This document shows positions 51,852 through 60,124 of a DNA stretch of 64,000 nt, piece after piece. The translations under genes were made by a program, and so were the position numbers. Under the pieces are notes generated by a model. It searched no databases. It saw only the letters and a program-made list of their open reading frames with translations, and had not been told where the DNA came from. Source of the stretch: DATKEJ01 sp963768715 (GTDB lineage: Bacteria > Bacteroidota > Rhodothermia > Rhodothermales > DATKEJ01); NCBI GenBank assembly GCA_963768715.1, contig CAVYJC010000011.1, positions 1-64,000 of the forward strand. Direction: 5' to 3'. Every line of letters begins with the position of its first letter. Positions within the stretch are counted from its first letter, which is position 1.

Positions 51852-53213
51852 ATGGATATTCTGACGCTGCACCGACTCCATTTCGCGTTCACCATCGTCT
51901 ACCATTACATCTTCCCGCAGATCACGATGGGTCTGGCCCTGCTGATCTTCGTTCTTAAGACCATGGGCGTTCGGGGGGACGAGGCGGCCAATCGTGCCGT
52001 ACGCTTCTGGGCAAAGATCTTCGGAGTTACGTTCGTGATGGGCGTCATTACGGGCATCCCCATGGAGTTCCAGTTCGGTACGAACTGGTCGCGCTTTTCC
52101 GAAGCATCAGGTGGCATCATCGGGCAGACGCTGGCGATGGAGGGGGTCTTTGCCTTTTTCCTCGAGTCGTCGTTTCTGTACGTGCTCTTGTTCGGAGAGA
52201 AGCGTCTCGGTCCGCGGGGTCATTGGGTCGCTTCGCTGCTCGTGTTTATAGGCACCTGGCTGAGCGCCTTCTTCATCGTTTGTACGAACGCGTGGATGCA
52301 GCATCCCGTCGGCTATGCGGTCGGCCCTGACGGGGTCATCCGACTCGAGAGCCTCACCGCATTGTTCACGAATCCGTGGGTGTGGCCGCAGTATCTGCAT
52401 GTCATGGTCGGCACGACGATAACGGCCAGCTTCCTGATGGCTTCGATCGGTGCGTTCTACCTTCTTCGTGGTCGCCACGTCGAGACGGCGCGGCGATTCC
52501 TGTCCCTCGCTGTCGTCGTTGGTTTTGTCGCCAGCGTGCTCGCCATCTTCCCGACGGGTGACATGCACGCCAAGCTGGTCCACGACCATCAGCCTACTGC
52601 CTTCGCAGCGATGGAAGGGCAGTTCTACGCGGAGGAGGGCGCCGGTCTTGTCCTCATCGGCCAGCCCAATATGGACGAGCTGCGGCTCGACAATCCGATC
52701 GTGCTGCCGAACGTGCTTTCCTTCCTGACCCATCAGCGCTGGAAGGCCCGCGTCATTGGCCTGACCGACTATGACCGGGATCTGTGGCCCGACAATGTGG
52801 AGCTGCTTTACTACGCTTACCACGTTATGGCCGGTCTCGGTACCATGTTCATTCTGCTCATGGCACTCAGCGTGCTGTTTCTTTGGCGCCGGAGTCTGTA
52901 CGGACGTCGCTGGCTGCTCTGGGGATTGATGCTCGCGTTGCCGTTTCCGTTCATCGCCAACACCGCAGGGTGGATGACTGCCGAGCTCGGCCGGCAACCG
53001 TGGATCATCTACGGCCTGATGAGAACCGCGGACGGCTATTCGACGAACGTCTCTTCGGGTAACGCCCTGTTCACGCTCATCGGATTCGCGGGCATGTACG
53101 CCCTCGTTTCGCTGCTGTATGCCTTCCTGACGGCCCGAATCATTGCAAAAGGACCGGGTCCCAACGATTCCGTAGAGGATATGCTCGCGACCGAAACATC
53201 CAGGGAGGCATAG
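51852..53213 (+). CDS. cydA: Cytochrome bd ubiquinol oxidase subunit I
   Basis: ATG at 51852 gives 453 residues with about nine helices. MDILTLHRLHFAFTIVYHYI has the low-spin heme ligand region (His 19-equivalent), TALFTNPWVWPQYLHVMVGT carries the next axial His, and MTAELGRQPWIIYGLMRTAD has the GRQPW motif close to the quinol site. The Q-loop is the short type. It reduces O2 to water with quinol, protecting against low oxygen and oxidative or nitrosative stress. The stop is at 53213; cydB follows after four bases. Confidence 0.95.
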   Translation: MDILTLHRLHFAFTIVYHYIFPQITMGLALLIFVLKTMGVRGDEAANRAVRFWAKIFGVTFVMGVITGIPMEFQFGTNWSRFSEASGGIIGQTLAMEGVFAFFLESSFLYVLLFGEKRLGPRGHWVASLLVFIGTWLSAFFIVCTNAWMQHPVGYAVGPDGVIRLESLTALFTNPWVWPQYLHVMVGTTITASFLMASIGAFYLLRGRHVETARRFLSLAVVVGFVASVLAIFPTGDMHAKLVHDHQPTAFAAMEGQFYAEEGAGLVLIGQPNMDELRLDNPIVLPNVLSFLTHQRWKARVIGLTDYDRDLWPDNVELLYYAYHVMAGLGTMFILLMALSVLFLWRRSLYGRRWLLWGLMLALPFPFIANTAGWMTAELGRQPWIIYGLMRTADGYSTNVSSGNALFTLIGFAGMYALVSLLYAFLTARIIAKGPGPNDSVEDMLATETSREA

Positions 53214-53217
53214 TCTG

Positions 53218-54258
53218 ATGGAGACCCTCTGGTTCTGGCTCCTGACCTGGGTTATTGCCACGTACGTTGTGCTCGACGGGTTCGATTTCGGCGTCGGCAT
53301 CATTCATTTGTTCGTGGCGCGGAACGAGGCCGAACGCGCCCAGGTGCTGCGATCGATCGGGCCCGTATGGGATGGAAACGAAGTCTGGCTCATCGTCGCG
53401 GGAGGGACCATCTTCTTTGCGTTCCCCAAACTCCTGGCCGTCTCGTTCAGCGGCTTCTACCTCGCGCTCATGCTCGTCCTGTGGCTCCTCATGTTTCGGG
53501 CGCTCGGCATCGAGCTCCGGCACCAGGTGGCCGATTCGCTCTGGCGACAATTCTGGGATGTGGCATTTGCCTGGTCAAGTGCATTGTTGGCGCTCTTCCT
53601 GGGAGCCGCGCTCGGAAACCTCGTGCGGGGCGTGTCGATGAACGAGGACGGGACCTTTTTTGCACCCCTGTGGACCGACTTCACTGTCGGCCAGAACGTC
53701 GGCATTCTCGATGTCTTTACGATTCTTGTGGCGGTTACGGCTGTCGCGTCCCTGGCGCATCACGGGGCCCTCTGGTTAAGCGCCCGAACCGATGCGTCGG
53801 TGGAACGTCGCGCACGCCGAGCCGCATCGATTCTCTGGCCTGTCGTGGCGCTTCTGGCGATCGCAACCACCGTCGCAACCTTCTTCACTCAGGAGAACGT
53901 CGGGTTGAATGTCTTCGAGATGCCGGTCGGCCTGATTCTCGCGGCCGTTGCACTGGTAGCTCACGGCGGCGCATTGGTCTTCAGAATGCGTGGAAAGGCG
54001 ATGTGGGCCTTCCTTTCATCGGCCGCGTATCTGTACGGGATGGTAGGTTTGGCGGCCTTTGGCATGTATCCATTCGTGCTTCCCGCCAGGAATCCCGCTT
54101 TTGGGCTCACGATCCAGGATGCGGCGGCGCCCGCTGCCGGACTGGAGACAGCACTCTTCTGGTGGATTCCCGGGATGCTCCTGGCGTGCGCCTACGCCGT
54201 GTACGTGTATTCGAGCATGCCGCGGACGTTCTCAGTACACGACGGTGACGGCCACTGA
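53218..54258 (+). CDS. cydB: Cytochrome bd ubiquinol oxidase subunit II
   Basis: A 346-residue membrane protein (METLWFWLLTWVIATYVVLD) with the GFDFGVGIIHLFVARNEAER start, FGVFGPVWDGNEVWL-like SIGPVWDGNEVWLIVAGGTI and FKKALEMRF-type loops of CydB. Eight or so helices. No CydX-like small subunit is found after it; the next gene is rsgA. Together with cydA it forms the terminal oxidase. Confidence 0.95.
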   Translation: METLWFWLLTWVIATYVVLDGFDFGVGIIHLFVARNEAERAQVLRSIGPVWDGNEVWLIVAGGTIFFAFPKLLAVSFSGFYLALMLVLWLLMFRALGIELRHQVADSLWRQFWDVAFAWSSALLALFLGAALGNLVRGVSMNEDGTFFAPLWTDFTVGQNVGILDVFTILVAVTAVASLAHHGALWLSARTDASVERRARRAASILWPVVALLAIATTVATFFTQENVGLNVFEMPVGLILAAVALVAHGGALVFRMRGKAMWAFLSSAAYLYGMVGLAAFGMYPFVLPARNPAFGLTIQDAAAPAAGLETALFWWIPGMLLACAYAVYVYSSMPRTFSVHDGDGH

Positions 54259-54296
54259 ACACGCTCTGATCTTAAAGAGCGCTGCCGCTACCGGCC

Positions 54297-54490
54297 TCAT
54301 CATGCGGAGTTTCCCGCCGCGCCGTATCTTTCCGCCGGACATTGCTCACCTAAATCCAGAGCGTTTTTTTGTCAGCGCATATGGTTGCCTGATCGGGTCG
54401 CGATCGTAAACGCCGTTGCCCGGCGTCGCGCGACCAGCATTTCTATCTGTTGATTCATCGCCCCTCTCGGCGGCGGTGGCACTTTGTGCT
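54297..54490. repeat. Leader sequence shared with the rsgA pseudogene
   Basis: This stretch before rsgA is similar to 49654-49830 (for example ATGCGGAGTTT, GATCGGGTCGCGATCGT, TGTTGATTCA). It forms part of the 255-base spacer between cydB and rsgA, which otherwise has no gene. Confidence 0.75.
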
Positions 54491-54514
54491 GCTCAAACGT
54501 TATTCAAGCAAGCA

Positions 54515-55591
54515 ATGTCAATTTCCAATTTGGGCTGGACTCCGTTCTTCAGCCAGACTCTCGAACAATTCGACGCTCCCGGATTGAATCCGGCCCGCGT
54601 CTTTCGACAAGACAAACACCGATTCCTCGTTCACACAGGATCCGACATCGTCCCCGCCATACTGACCGGTTCGCTGACGAGCCGGCTCGCTGCAGCGGGC
54701 GACAGTGTCACTGTAGGGGACTGGGTCCTTGTGACGGCAGACCTCAACAGCGAGACACAATCCATTCACGAGCTGCTTCCGCGCCGAAGTGCTTTCAAAC
54801 GAAAAAGTGCGGGTGCTGCGACGCGTGAACAGGTGGTGGCGGCCAATCTCGACATCGTGTTCCTTATCAGTGGACTGGATGGCGACTTCAACCTTCGCAG
54901 GATCGAGCGCTATGTAACACAGGCGTGGAGTAGTGGTGCTACACCCGTCATCCTCCTGAACAAGGCCGACGTTTGCGACGATGTAGAAGGCCGATTGATG
55001 GCAGCTAGCGCCGTTGCGCCTGGTGTTGATGTCCATACCGTCAGTGCGAGGAACGGAACAGGTGTCAAGGAAATCGAGGAGTATCTGCGGCCCGGCGTCA
55101 CAATTGCGCTGCTTGGATCTTCCGGTGTTGGCAAGTCAACTTTACTCAATTCGTTGATGGGTGAGCACCGGATGGAGGTCGGCGACGTCCGCGAGGATGA
55201 CAGCCGGGGTCGCCATACCACAACGCACCGTGAGATGATCATTCTTCCGAGCGGAGCACTCGTCATCGATACACCCGGAATGCGCGAACTGCAGCTCTGG
55301 AGCTCGAGCGAAGATCTCCAGCGGACCTTCGCGGAGGTGTCTGATCTGGCAGCACAGTGCCGATTCAACGATTGCAGCCACACTACGGAGCCCGGTTGCG
55401 CGGTGCTCGAGGCGCTGGCGTCGGGAGAACTGGATCAGGATCGTTATGACAGCCACCTGAAGCTCGAGAAGGAGGTGGCCTACCTGGAGCGTCGGAAGGA
55501 CGACTCGGCCGCGTTTGCACAACGGCAGCACGAAAGGGAGCTCACGCGGTTGTATAGACGAACAATAAAGCAGAAGCGAGACCGCAGATAA
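54515..55591 (+). CDS. rsgA: Ribosome small subunit-dependent GTPase A
   Basis: ATG at 54515 gives 358 residues. An N-terminal OB fold (VHTGSDIVPAILTGSLTSRL, VTVGDWVLV) precedes a circularly permuted GTPase domain in the G4-G1-G3 order: ILLNKADV, GSSGVGKSTLLNSL (P-loop 201-208), DTPGMREL. The zinc-binding end is CRFNDCSHTTEPGCAVLEAL. RsgA helps 30S maturation late in assembly. A deletion derivative is at 49.7-50.05 kb. The upstream TTG-containing frame (from 54416) is not used because the family starts here. Confidence 0.95.
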   Translation: MSISNLGWTPFFSQTLEQFDAPGLNPARVFRQDKHRFLVHTGSDIVPAILTGSLTSRLAAAGDSVTVGDWVLVTADLNSETQSIHELLPRRSAFKRKSAGAATREQVVAANLDIVFLISGLDGDFNLRRIERYVTQAWSSGATPVILLNKADVCDDVEGRLMAASAVAPGVDVHTVSARNGTGVKEIEEYLRPGVTIALLGSSGVGKSTLLNSLMGEHRMEVGDVREDDSRGRHTTTHREMIILPSGALVIDTPGMRELQLWSSSEDLQRTFAEVSDLAAQCRFNDCSHTTEPGCAVLEALASGELDQDRYDSHLKLEKEVAYLERRKDDSAAFAQRQHERELTRLYRRTIKQKRDRR

Positions 55592-55627
55592 GGGTTCGTA
55601 TGAATGTCCAGCCTTCCCGGCAAGCTT

Positions 55628-55766
55628 CTACTTCAGCAAAAGGACAGATTTAGACGACTGAAATCGCTCCGTCGTGAGACGATAGATATATACTCCGCCG
55701 GGCAGATTGTTTGCATGTAGCGTTACGGTGTGTGCACCAGCCGAAAGCGTTGTCTCAAGCATCCGT
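55628..55766 (-). pseudogene. Remnant of a T9SS C-terminal sorting domain
   Basis: On the minus strand the frame ending in TAG at 55628 reads LETTLSAGAHTVTLHANNLP, then GGVYIYRLTTERFQSSKSVL and LLK: the last 45 residues of a T9SS sorting domain. No start or upstream part is in frame; a second, more decayed copy follows at 55817. It could be what is left of an exported protein gene on this strand. Confidence 0.7.
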
Positions 55767-55950
55767 CAACTCTGCGGTTTCAACTGCAGCAGAACACAGA
55801 TTCCGGAAGCTGTCTGGACGATAGATATATACTCCGCCGGGCAGATTGTTTGCATGTAGCGTTGCGGCGTGTGCACCAGCCGAAAGCGTTGTCTCAAGGA
55901 GCGCGTCGACCCGGCGGTTTCAACCGCTGCGCACACAGATTCCGGAAGCT
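55678..55950. repeat. 139-base tandem duplication of the T9SS tail remnant
   Basis: GACGATAGATATATACTCC occurs at 55678 and 55817, and the copies stay similar for about 130 bases (CCGGGCAGATTGTTTGCATG, CACCAGCCGAAAGCGTTGTC). Copy 2 is frameshifted relative to copy 1 and loses the coding sense after GGVYIYR. The 361-base spacer 55592-55952 holds nothing else. Confidence 0.85.
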
Positions 55951-55952
55951 GT

Positions 55953-56852
55953 TCAAATATGGGCTGATCCCATAATCAGATCACTCCCGATATGTATGCC
56001 TGCCATCGCCCCGGTGTGAATGGCGTGGTGAACTTGCTGCTTCGACGCGATGATATCGCCCGCGGCGTAGATGCCCGGAATCGTCGTTTCCGACATGTCG
56101 TTGACCTTGACGTATCCTGCCTCGTTGAGCTCTAAACCCAGCTTCTCGATCAGCGGAGGCTGGTGCTGTGGCGGGCCGATATAAATGTGGTCCAGGGGGA
56201 TCGTCCCCGCACCTTCCACCTCAACCCCGGCGAGCTTCTCGCCTTCGCCGACGAAGGCCCTCACGGGGCCCTCGACCAACTGGATCCCTCGCTCGGCCAG
56301 TATTTCCGCACACCGTCGGGTGCTTTGTCTTTCTGATTCCAGAAGCCCACGGTGTCGGAGGAAAGCTCGCGTAAGATAAGGAGTTTCCGTGCCGACTTCG
56401 GGTTTGTCGAAAAGCATCCCAAGTCGTTGGCCTCGACCCTCCCATCCCCAACACCAGGGGCAGTGGTGCACGGACTTACCCCACTTCTCCTGCAGTCCCG
56501 GGATGTCGGGCAGGTCATCCACCATCCCGAGGCCAAGCACAACGCGCCTGCACTCCTGACTGGAACCGTCTTCGAGGATCACGCGGAAGGCGTCATGCTC
56601 ACCCTGTATGTCGGTGACCCAGCCCTTCCGTATGGAGAAAAGGTCTCCGTAAGCAGAGAGTTCTTCGAGGGCGATCCGCCGGAACTCGCTCGGACTTCGA
56701 CCGGCGTTCGTGATGTTGCTCTGAATACCGTCGGAAACGAGGTTCCGAGGTTGGCCGCCATCGATGATGCGGACCCGGCGGCGGACGCGAACCAGGTTCA
56801 GGGCGGCACTCAGGCCGCTGGGCCCACCGCCTACGATCAGGACTTCAAGCAC
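55953..56852 (-). CDS. NAD(P)/FAD-dependent disulfide oxidoreductase-like (thioredoxin reductase-like)
   Basis: A 299-residue protein. The FAD loop is VLIVGGGPSGLSAALNLVRV; HHCPWCWGWEGRGQ near residue 130 has a C-x-x-C redox pair in the position of thioredoxin reductase-like CPYCHGW motifs, and the FAD-binding end is IPGIYAAGDIIASKQQVHHA. The NADPH Rossmann glycine motif is degenerate, as in bacillithiol-type or related flavoproteins that share this short form. It would pass electrons to a disulfide partner. It lies on the minus strand, alone. Confidence 0.85.
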   Translation of the reverse strand: MLEVLIVGGGPSGLSAALNLVRVRRRVRIIDGGQPRNLVSDGIQSNITNAGRSPSEFRRIALEELSAYGDLFSIRKGWVTDIQGEHDAFRVILEDGSSQECRRVVLGLGMVDDLPDIPGLQEKWGKSVHHCPWCWGWEGRGQRLGMLFDKPEVGTETPYLTRAFLRHRGLLESERQSTRRCAEILAERGIQLVEGPVRAFVGEGEKLAGVEVEGAGTIPLDHIYIGPPQHQPPLIEKLGLELNEAGYVKVNDMSETTIPGIYAAGDIIASKQQVHHAIHTGAMAGIHIGSDLIMGSAHI

Positions 56853-56972
56853 GGGCTTCGCAGTTCATGTGATTTGAATTGGTGTGATTGAAGCCCGTCG
56901 ATACCCAGCGGTTCCAGGACGGCTCCAGAAGATAAGTTCGAGTCCAGCTCTCGCGGATCCCTGGGACAGTCA

Positions 56973-57845
56973 CTACGGAATCCACTCCACTGAAAACCGT
57001 CCCGACGATCCGACATAGCCGAATCCATTGTGGACGTTCGACAATGTGCCGGGCTGTGACAGCACGTCTCGATCCCAGACGCCCCCGGGCGGTACCCAGT
57101 CAGCGGCCAGCACCTGAACCCTCATCAATGCCCCCACGAAATGCCATGGATTGGTCCTGATATACTCTCTCTTGAGGAACGCGTAGTCGGCCGTGTAGTG
57201 GACTGTGATTTCCCATCCCTTCGACATGTCCTCTGACGAACTCTTGGTGTCATATGGGATGTCGAGGTCGATGAAGGGCATATCGTCCTGTTGCACGAAC
57301 CTGTAGGACACGTCCACTCTGTGAGGCTCCGTCGTAAGCCCGGTCCAGATGATCTTCTGCGTTCCTGTCGGAAACGCTTGATCTGGAGGTGACGAGATAT
57401 CCGCCTCGCCCATGATTGCATGCGGTTGGTCCGGAACTGTGGTTTCGACCCAGGTCACGGCGCCATCGGATCGCGTAACCTCTATCCGATAGGTCCGGCC
57501 GGCTTGGATCCGGAATCGACTGGTGAAGACGTGGCCGGTCGATCCGTCGGTGAACGTAAACACGCTGTCTCGCCAGGTCCATGTCTGGCCGTCCGAAAGG
57601 TCGGTGGCCGTTACTGCGGCGTCGATGGTAGAATCGATGGAGCCGATGTCTTGGTTGATCGGGACGACCCTCAGGTGTTGAACCAGAAAGTCCATGTCGA
57701 ACGAGCCATAGATCGTGAAATAGCGCTCGGAGTCGAGAAAAGGATTGACGTCGACGCTGCCGCATCCTCCCGTCATCAGGAAGCCGGTCCCGGCAAGCAC
57801 CGCTACGATGAAAGGAGGCAATATGTGGGTCAGTCCGCCCCTCAT
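56973..57845 (-). CDS. DUF4249-type lipoprotein, partner of a TonB receptor
   Basis: ATG at 57845 overlaps the stop of the receptor gene (ATGA at 57842-57845). A 290-residue protein with a hydrophobic start and a lipobox-like MTGGC (residue 28 Cys). The rest is beta-rich (ERYFTIYGSFDMDFLVQHLR, RYFTIYGSF; RFRIQAGRTYRIEVTRSDGA with VTWVETTVPDQP), as in DUF4249 proteins, which are nearly always found next to a TonB-dependent receptor in Bacteroidota. They are thought to be outer-membrane lipoproteins helping nutrient capture. Last gene of a three-gene operon. Confidence 0.8.
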   Translation of the reverse strand: MRGGLTHILPPFIVAVLAGTGFLMTGGCGSVDVNPFLDSERYFTIYGSFDMDFLVQHLRVVPINQDIGSIDSTIDAAVTATDLSDGQTWTWRDSVFTFTDGSTGHVFTSRFRIQAGRTYRIEVTRSDGAVTWVETTVPDQPHAIMGEADISSPPDQAFPTGTQKIIWTGLTTEPHRVDVSYRFVQQDDMPFIDLDIPYDTKSSSEDMSKGWEITVHYTADYAFLKREYIRTNPWHFVGALMRVQVLAADWVPPGGVWDRDVLSQPGTLSNVHNGFGYVGSSGRFSVEWIP

Positions 57846-60124
57846 TTGAGATCGATTCGTAGTCCCAGTGAATAGAATCGCGGCAGCTGGTCCACCCGTT
57901 CGATCGTGAAGAGATCGAGATAGAGGAGGTTGTCACGGTCGTACGCATTAATCACGTCGAACTTCAGCGTGGCATCGAGGTGAGGAGCGGCCCGGAACGT
58001 TCTCGAGATAGACAGGTCGAGTCTGTGATAGGCGGGCAGCCGGTGCGCATACGGGAGCCCGTAGATCACTCTTTCCTGGCTTGGATCGAAGCGTAAGTCG
58101 ACGCCCTCGTAGGTATCCTCCAGCATGATGTACTCGTCGAACCCGAGTGCCTGGGTGAAGGGAGTGCCGGAACCGAACTGCCACAGGGCTGATACGTCGA
58201 ACCCCAGTACATTCGCCTGGCCGCTGGTTGTGATCTGATGGCGACGGTCGTGGGACGGGCTGAATGTGACACTCTGGGTGCCATACCAATATTGAACGGC
58301 CGGCTCGCGTGTCTCGTATATGACACGCGTATAGCCATATCCGACAAACGCGTACACGTTCTTCCAATCGAACTCTACTCGGAGGTCCATACCTGTTACG
58401 TTGCCGTCTGCCGGATGGAGGTTTGTCGTGAGTCGCGGAAAAGCGGTCCACTCCGGTATCAGGAGATCCGAAAGGCGCTTGTAGAACCCCTCGGCCGACA
58501 GCGTCAGTCCTCTGCCAGCCATATATCGGTAGCCTGCGATCACGTGGATTGCCGTTGGCGCCTTGCCGATGTCTTCAGCAGGAACCCAGGCCGTGAAGAT
58601 GTCAGCGGGATCTCTGCGGTCTGTGACACCGGTGATCTCCTGCGAATACAGGCCCGTGGCGGCGCTCAACTGATGATTTCCCCGCTTCCAGACCACTCTG
58701 GCGCGGGGCTCGATGCTCGAATGAGAAACGCTGGGGTACGAGTGAATTCGGAGTCCTGTCGTTAGTCTGATGTCCGGAATCGATTTAAACTCCGTCTCCA
58801 GGTATGCCCAGCCCTCGGTGAGGTATTGCTGCTCGTCGTCGAGTTGTTGAAATTGACCTCCAAGTTGGTTGTTCAGGGTGACCGTGCTCGCGCTGAATCC
58901 GAATTTGAAGTCCAGAGTGCGGGCGAAGTAGGTGGCATTCACGATCCCGCCGGCCCGCTGGATCTCGGAGGTGCGGATCGGATTGGGAGCGGGTCCAAAG
59001 CTGTTGTTGAAATGGGAGTAGGAGATCAGAAACTCGGCCAGGACAGGCATCGTGGCGGGCAGAACGAGGAGTCGCGCGCCGGCCGCACGATTCGACCAGC
59101 TGATTTCATTGCTTTGTCCGCCAAGCGCATCGTTCGAACCGAGAGGCGCAAAGATACCTCTATCATTCGAGGAGATTCCGGTGATGGCAGCCTGGATGCT
59201 GGGCGACAGGTTGGCGTGCACCTTCCCGAACGCATCATCGAATCGGTAAGGCAGCGGCTCACCGATCACGTCGCCGCCGATCTCGTCTACGAGTGACCGG
59301 CGTACCGAGGCAAGAAAGGACACTGATCCTGGAACGACAGGTCCTTCCAATCTGGCAGCGGCTATGAACGGCGATACGGAGGCACTCGAAGCGAAGCCCG
59401 TCTTATTCCCCGTCCTTGCGGAGACATCGATGATGGCCGAGATGCGCCCGCCGAACTCAGATCCGAATCCACCCGCATACACATCGGCCTGGCTCACGAG
59501 GTCCGAAGGGAAGGCAGAATAGAAGCCGAGAATATGGAACGGCTGGTAGACCAGCATGCCGTCGATGAAGACGCCGTTCTCCGCTGGGGAACCTCCACGA
59601 ATGAAAAGCAGGCCGCCGCGGTCACCGCCCGATACGATTCCCGGCAGCTGGACCAGGTAGCTGGCGAGGTCGGGTGAGAGACCCGGCAAGGGAATCCGCT
59701 CGATGTCGGCCGGCTTGACGGCTTGAACGCCCGCTGATTTGAGCGTCCCTCCTGTTTCCCCGCGTTCACCGCTGACAACGACCTCGTCGAATGACTCATT
59801 CCAAACCTTGAGCATCACGTCCCGGCGAACAATCTCTCCCTCGGCGAACGTCACCTTCGACTGAAAAGTCTGATAGCCCACAAACGAGACGCGAAGCGTG
59901 AGTGACCCGGCGGGCACGTTGGTGATGGAGAAGAAGCCGTCCGCATTGGTGATGGCGCCGAACAGCGTGCTGTCAGCCGTGATCAGGACGACGTTGGTTC
60001 CTACGAGTGGCTGATGATCGGCCTCATCGGAGACAAAACCTCGGAGTGTTGCTGTCGACTGGCCCAGAACAGGGGAGACCGCCAGCAAGACAAGCACCAC
60101 GGTATGCCTGACTCGCTTTGTCAC
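57842..60124 (-). CDS. TonB-dependent receptor with carboxypeptidase-like N domain
   Basis: GTG at 60124 (GTGA overlap with the upstream gene) gives 760 residues. Signal peptide (VLVLLAVSPVLG), a carboxypeptidase-regulatory domain (TLRGFVSDEADHQPLVGTNV) of about 80 residues, a plug domain (AVKPADIERIPLPGLSPDLA, GLLFIRGGSPAENGVFIDGM) and a beta-barrel to the C-terminal YSLGLRIDLK. There is no separate TonB-box or FecI/FecR-type signal extension visible. Such receptors import glycans, siderophores or cofactors. The neighbouring DUF4249 lipoprotein and the FG-GAP protein suggest a surface capture complex; the substrate is unknown. Confidence 0.93.
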   Translation of the reverse strand: MTKRVRHTVVLVLLAVSPVLGQSTATLRGFVSDEADHQPLVGTNVVLITADSTLFGAITNADGFFSITNVPAGSLTLRVSFVGYQTFQSKVTFAEGEIVRRDVMLKVWNESFDEVVVSGERGETGGTLKSAGVQAVKPADIERIPLPGLSPDLASYLVQLPGIVSGGDRGGLLFIRGGSPAENGVFIDGMLVYQPFHILGFYSAFPSDLVSQADVYAGGFGSEFGGRISAIIDVSARTGNKTGFASSASVSPFIAAARLEGPVVPGSVSFLASVRRSLVDEIGGDVIGEPLPYRFDDAFGKVHANLSPSIQAAITGISSNDRGIFAPLGSNDALGGQSNEISWSNRAAGARLLVLPATMPVLAEFLISYSHFNNSFGPAPNPIRTSEIQRAGGIVNATYFARTLDFKFGFSASTVTLNNQLGGQFQQLDDEQQYLTEGWAYLETEFKSIPDIRLTTGLRIHSYPSVSHSSIEPRARVVWKRGNHQLSAATGLYSQEITGVTDRRDPADIFTAWVPAEDIGKAPTAIHVIAGYRYMAGRGLTLSAEGFYKRLSDLLIPEWTAFPRLTTNLHPADGNVTGMDLRVEFDWKNVYAFVGYGYTRVIYETREPAVQYWYGTQSVTFSPSHDRRHQITTSGQANVLGFDVSALWQFGSGTPFTQALGFDEYIMLEDTYEGVDLRFDPSQERVIYGLPYAHRLPAYHRLDLSISRTFRAAPHLDATLKFDVINAYDRDNLLYLDLFTIERVDQLPRFYSLGLRIDLK

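Noticed and set aside
56240..56480. CPWCWGW in the flavoprotein as an unusual redox site
   Set aside because: A CPxCxGW motif with a degenerate NADPH loop is normal for this short branch of thioredoxin reductase-like proteins; only the W replacing Y/H differs.
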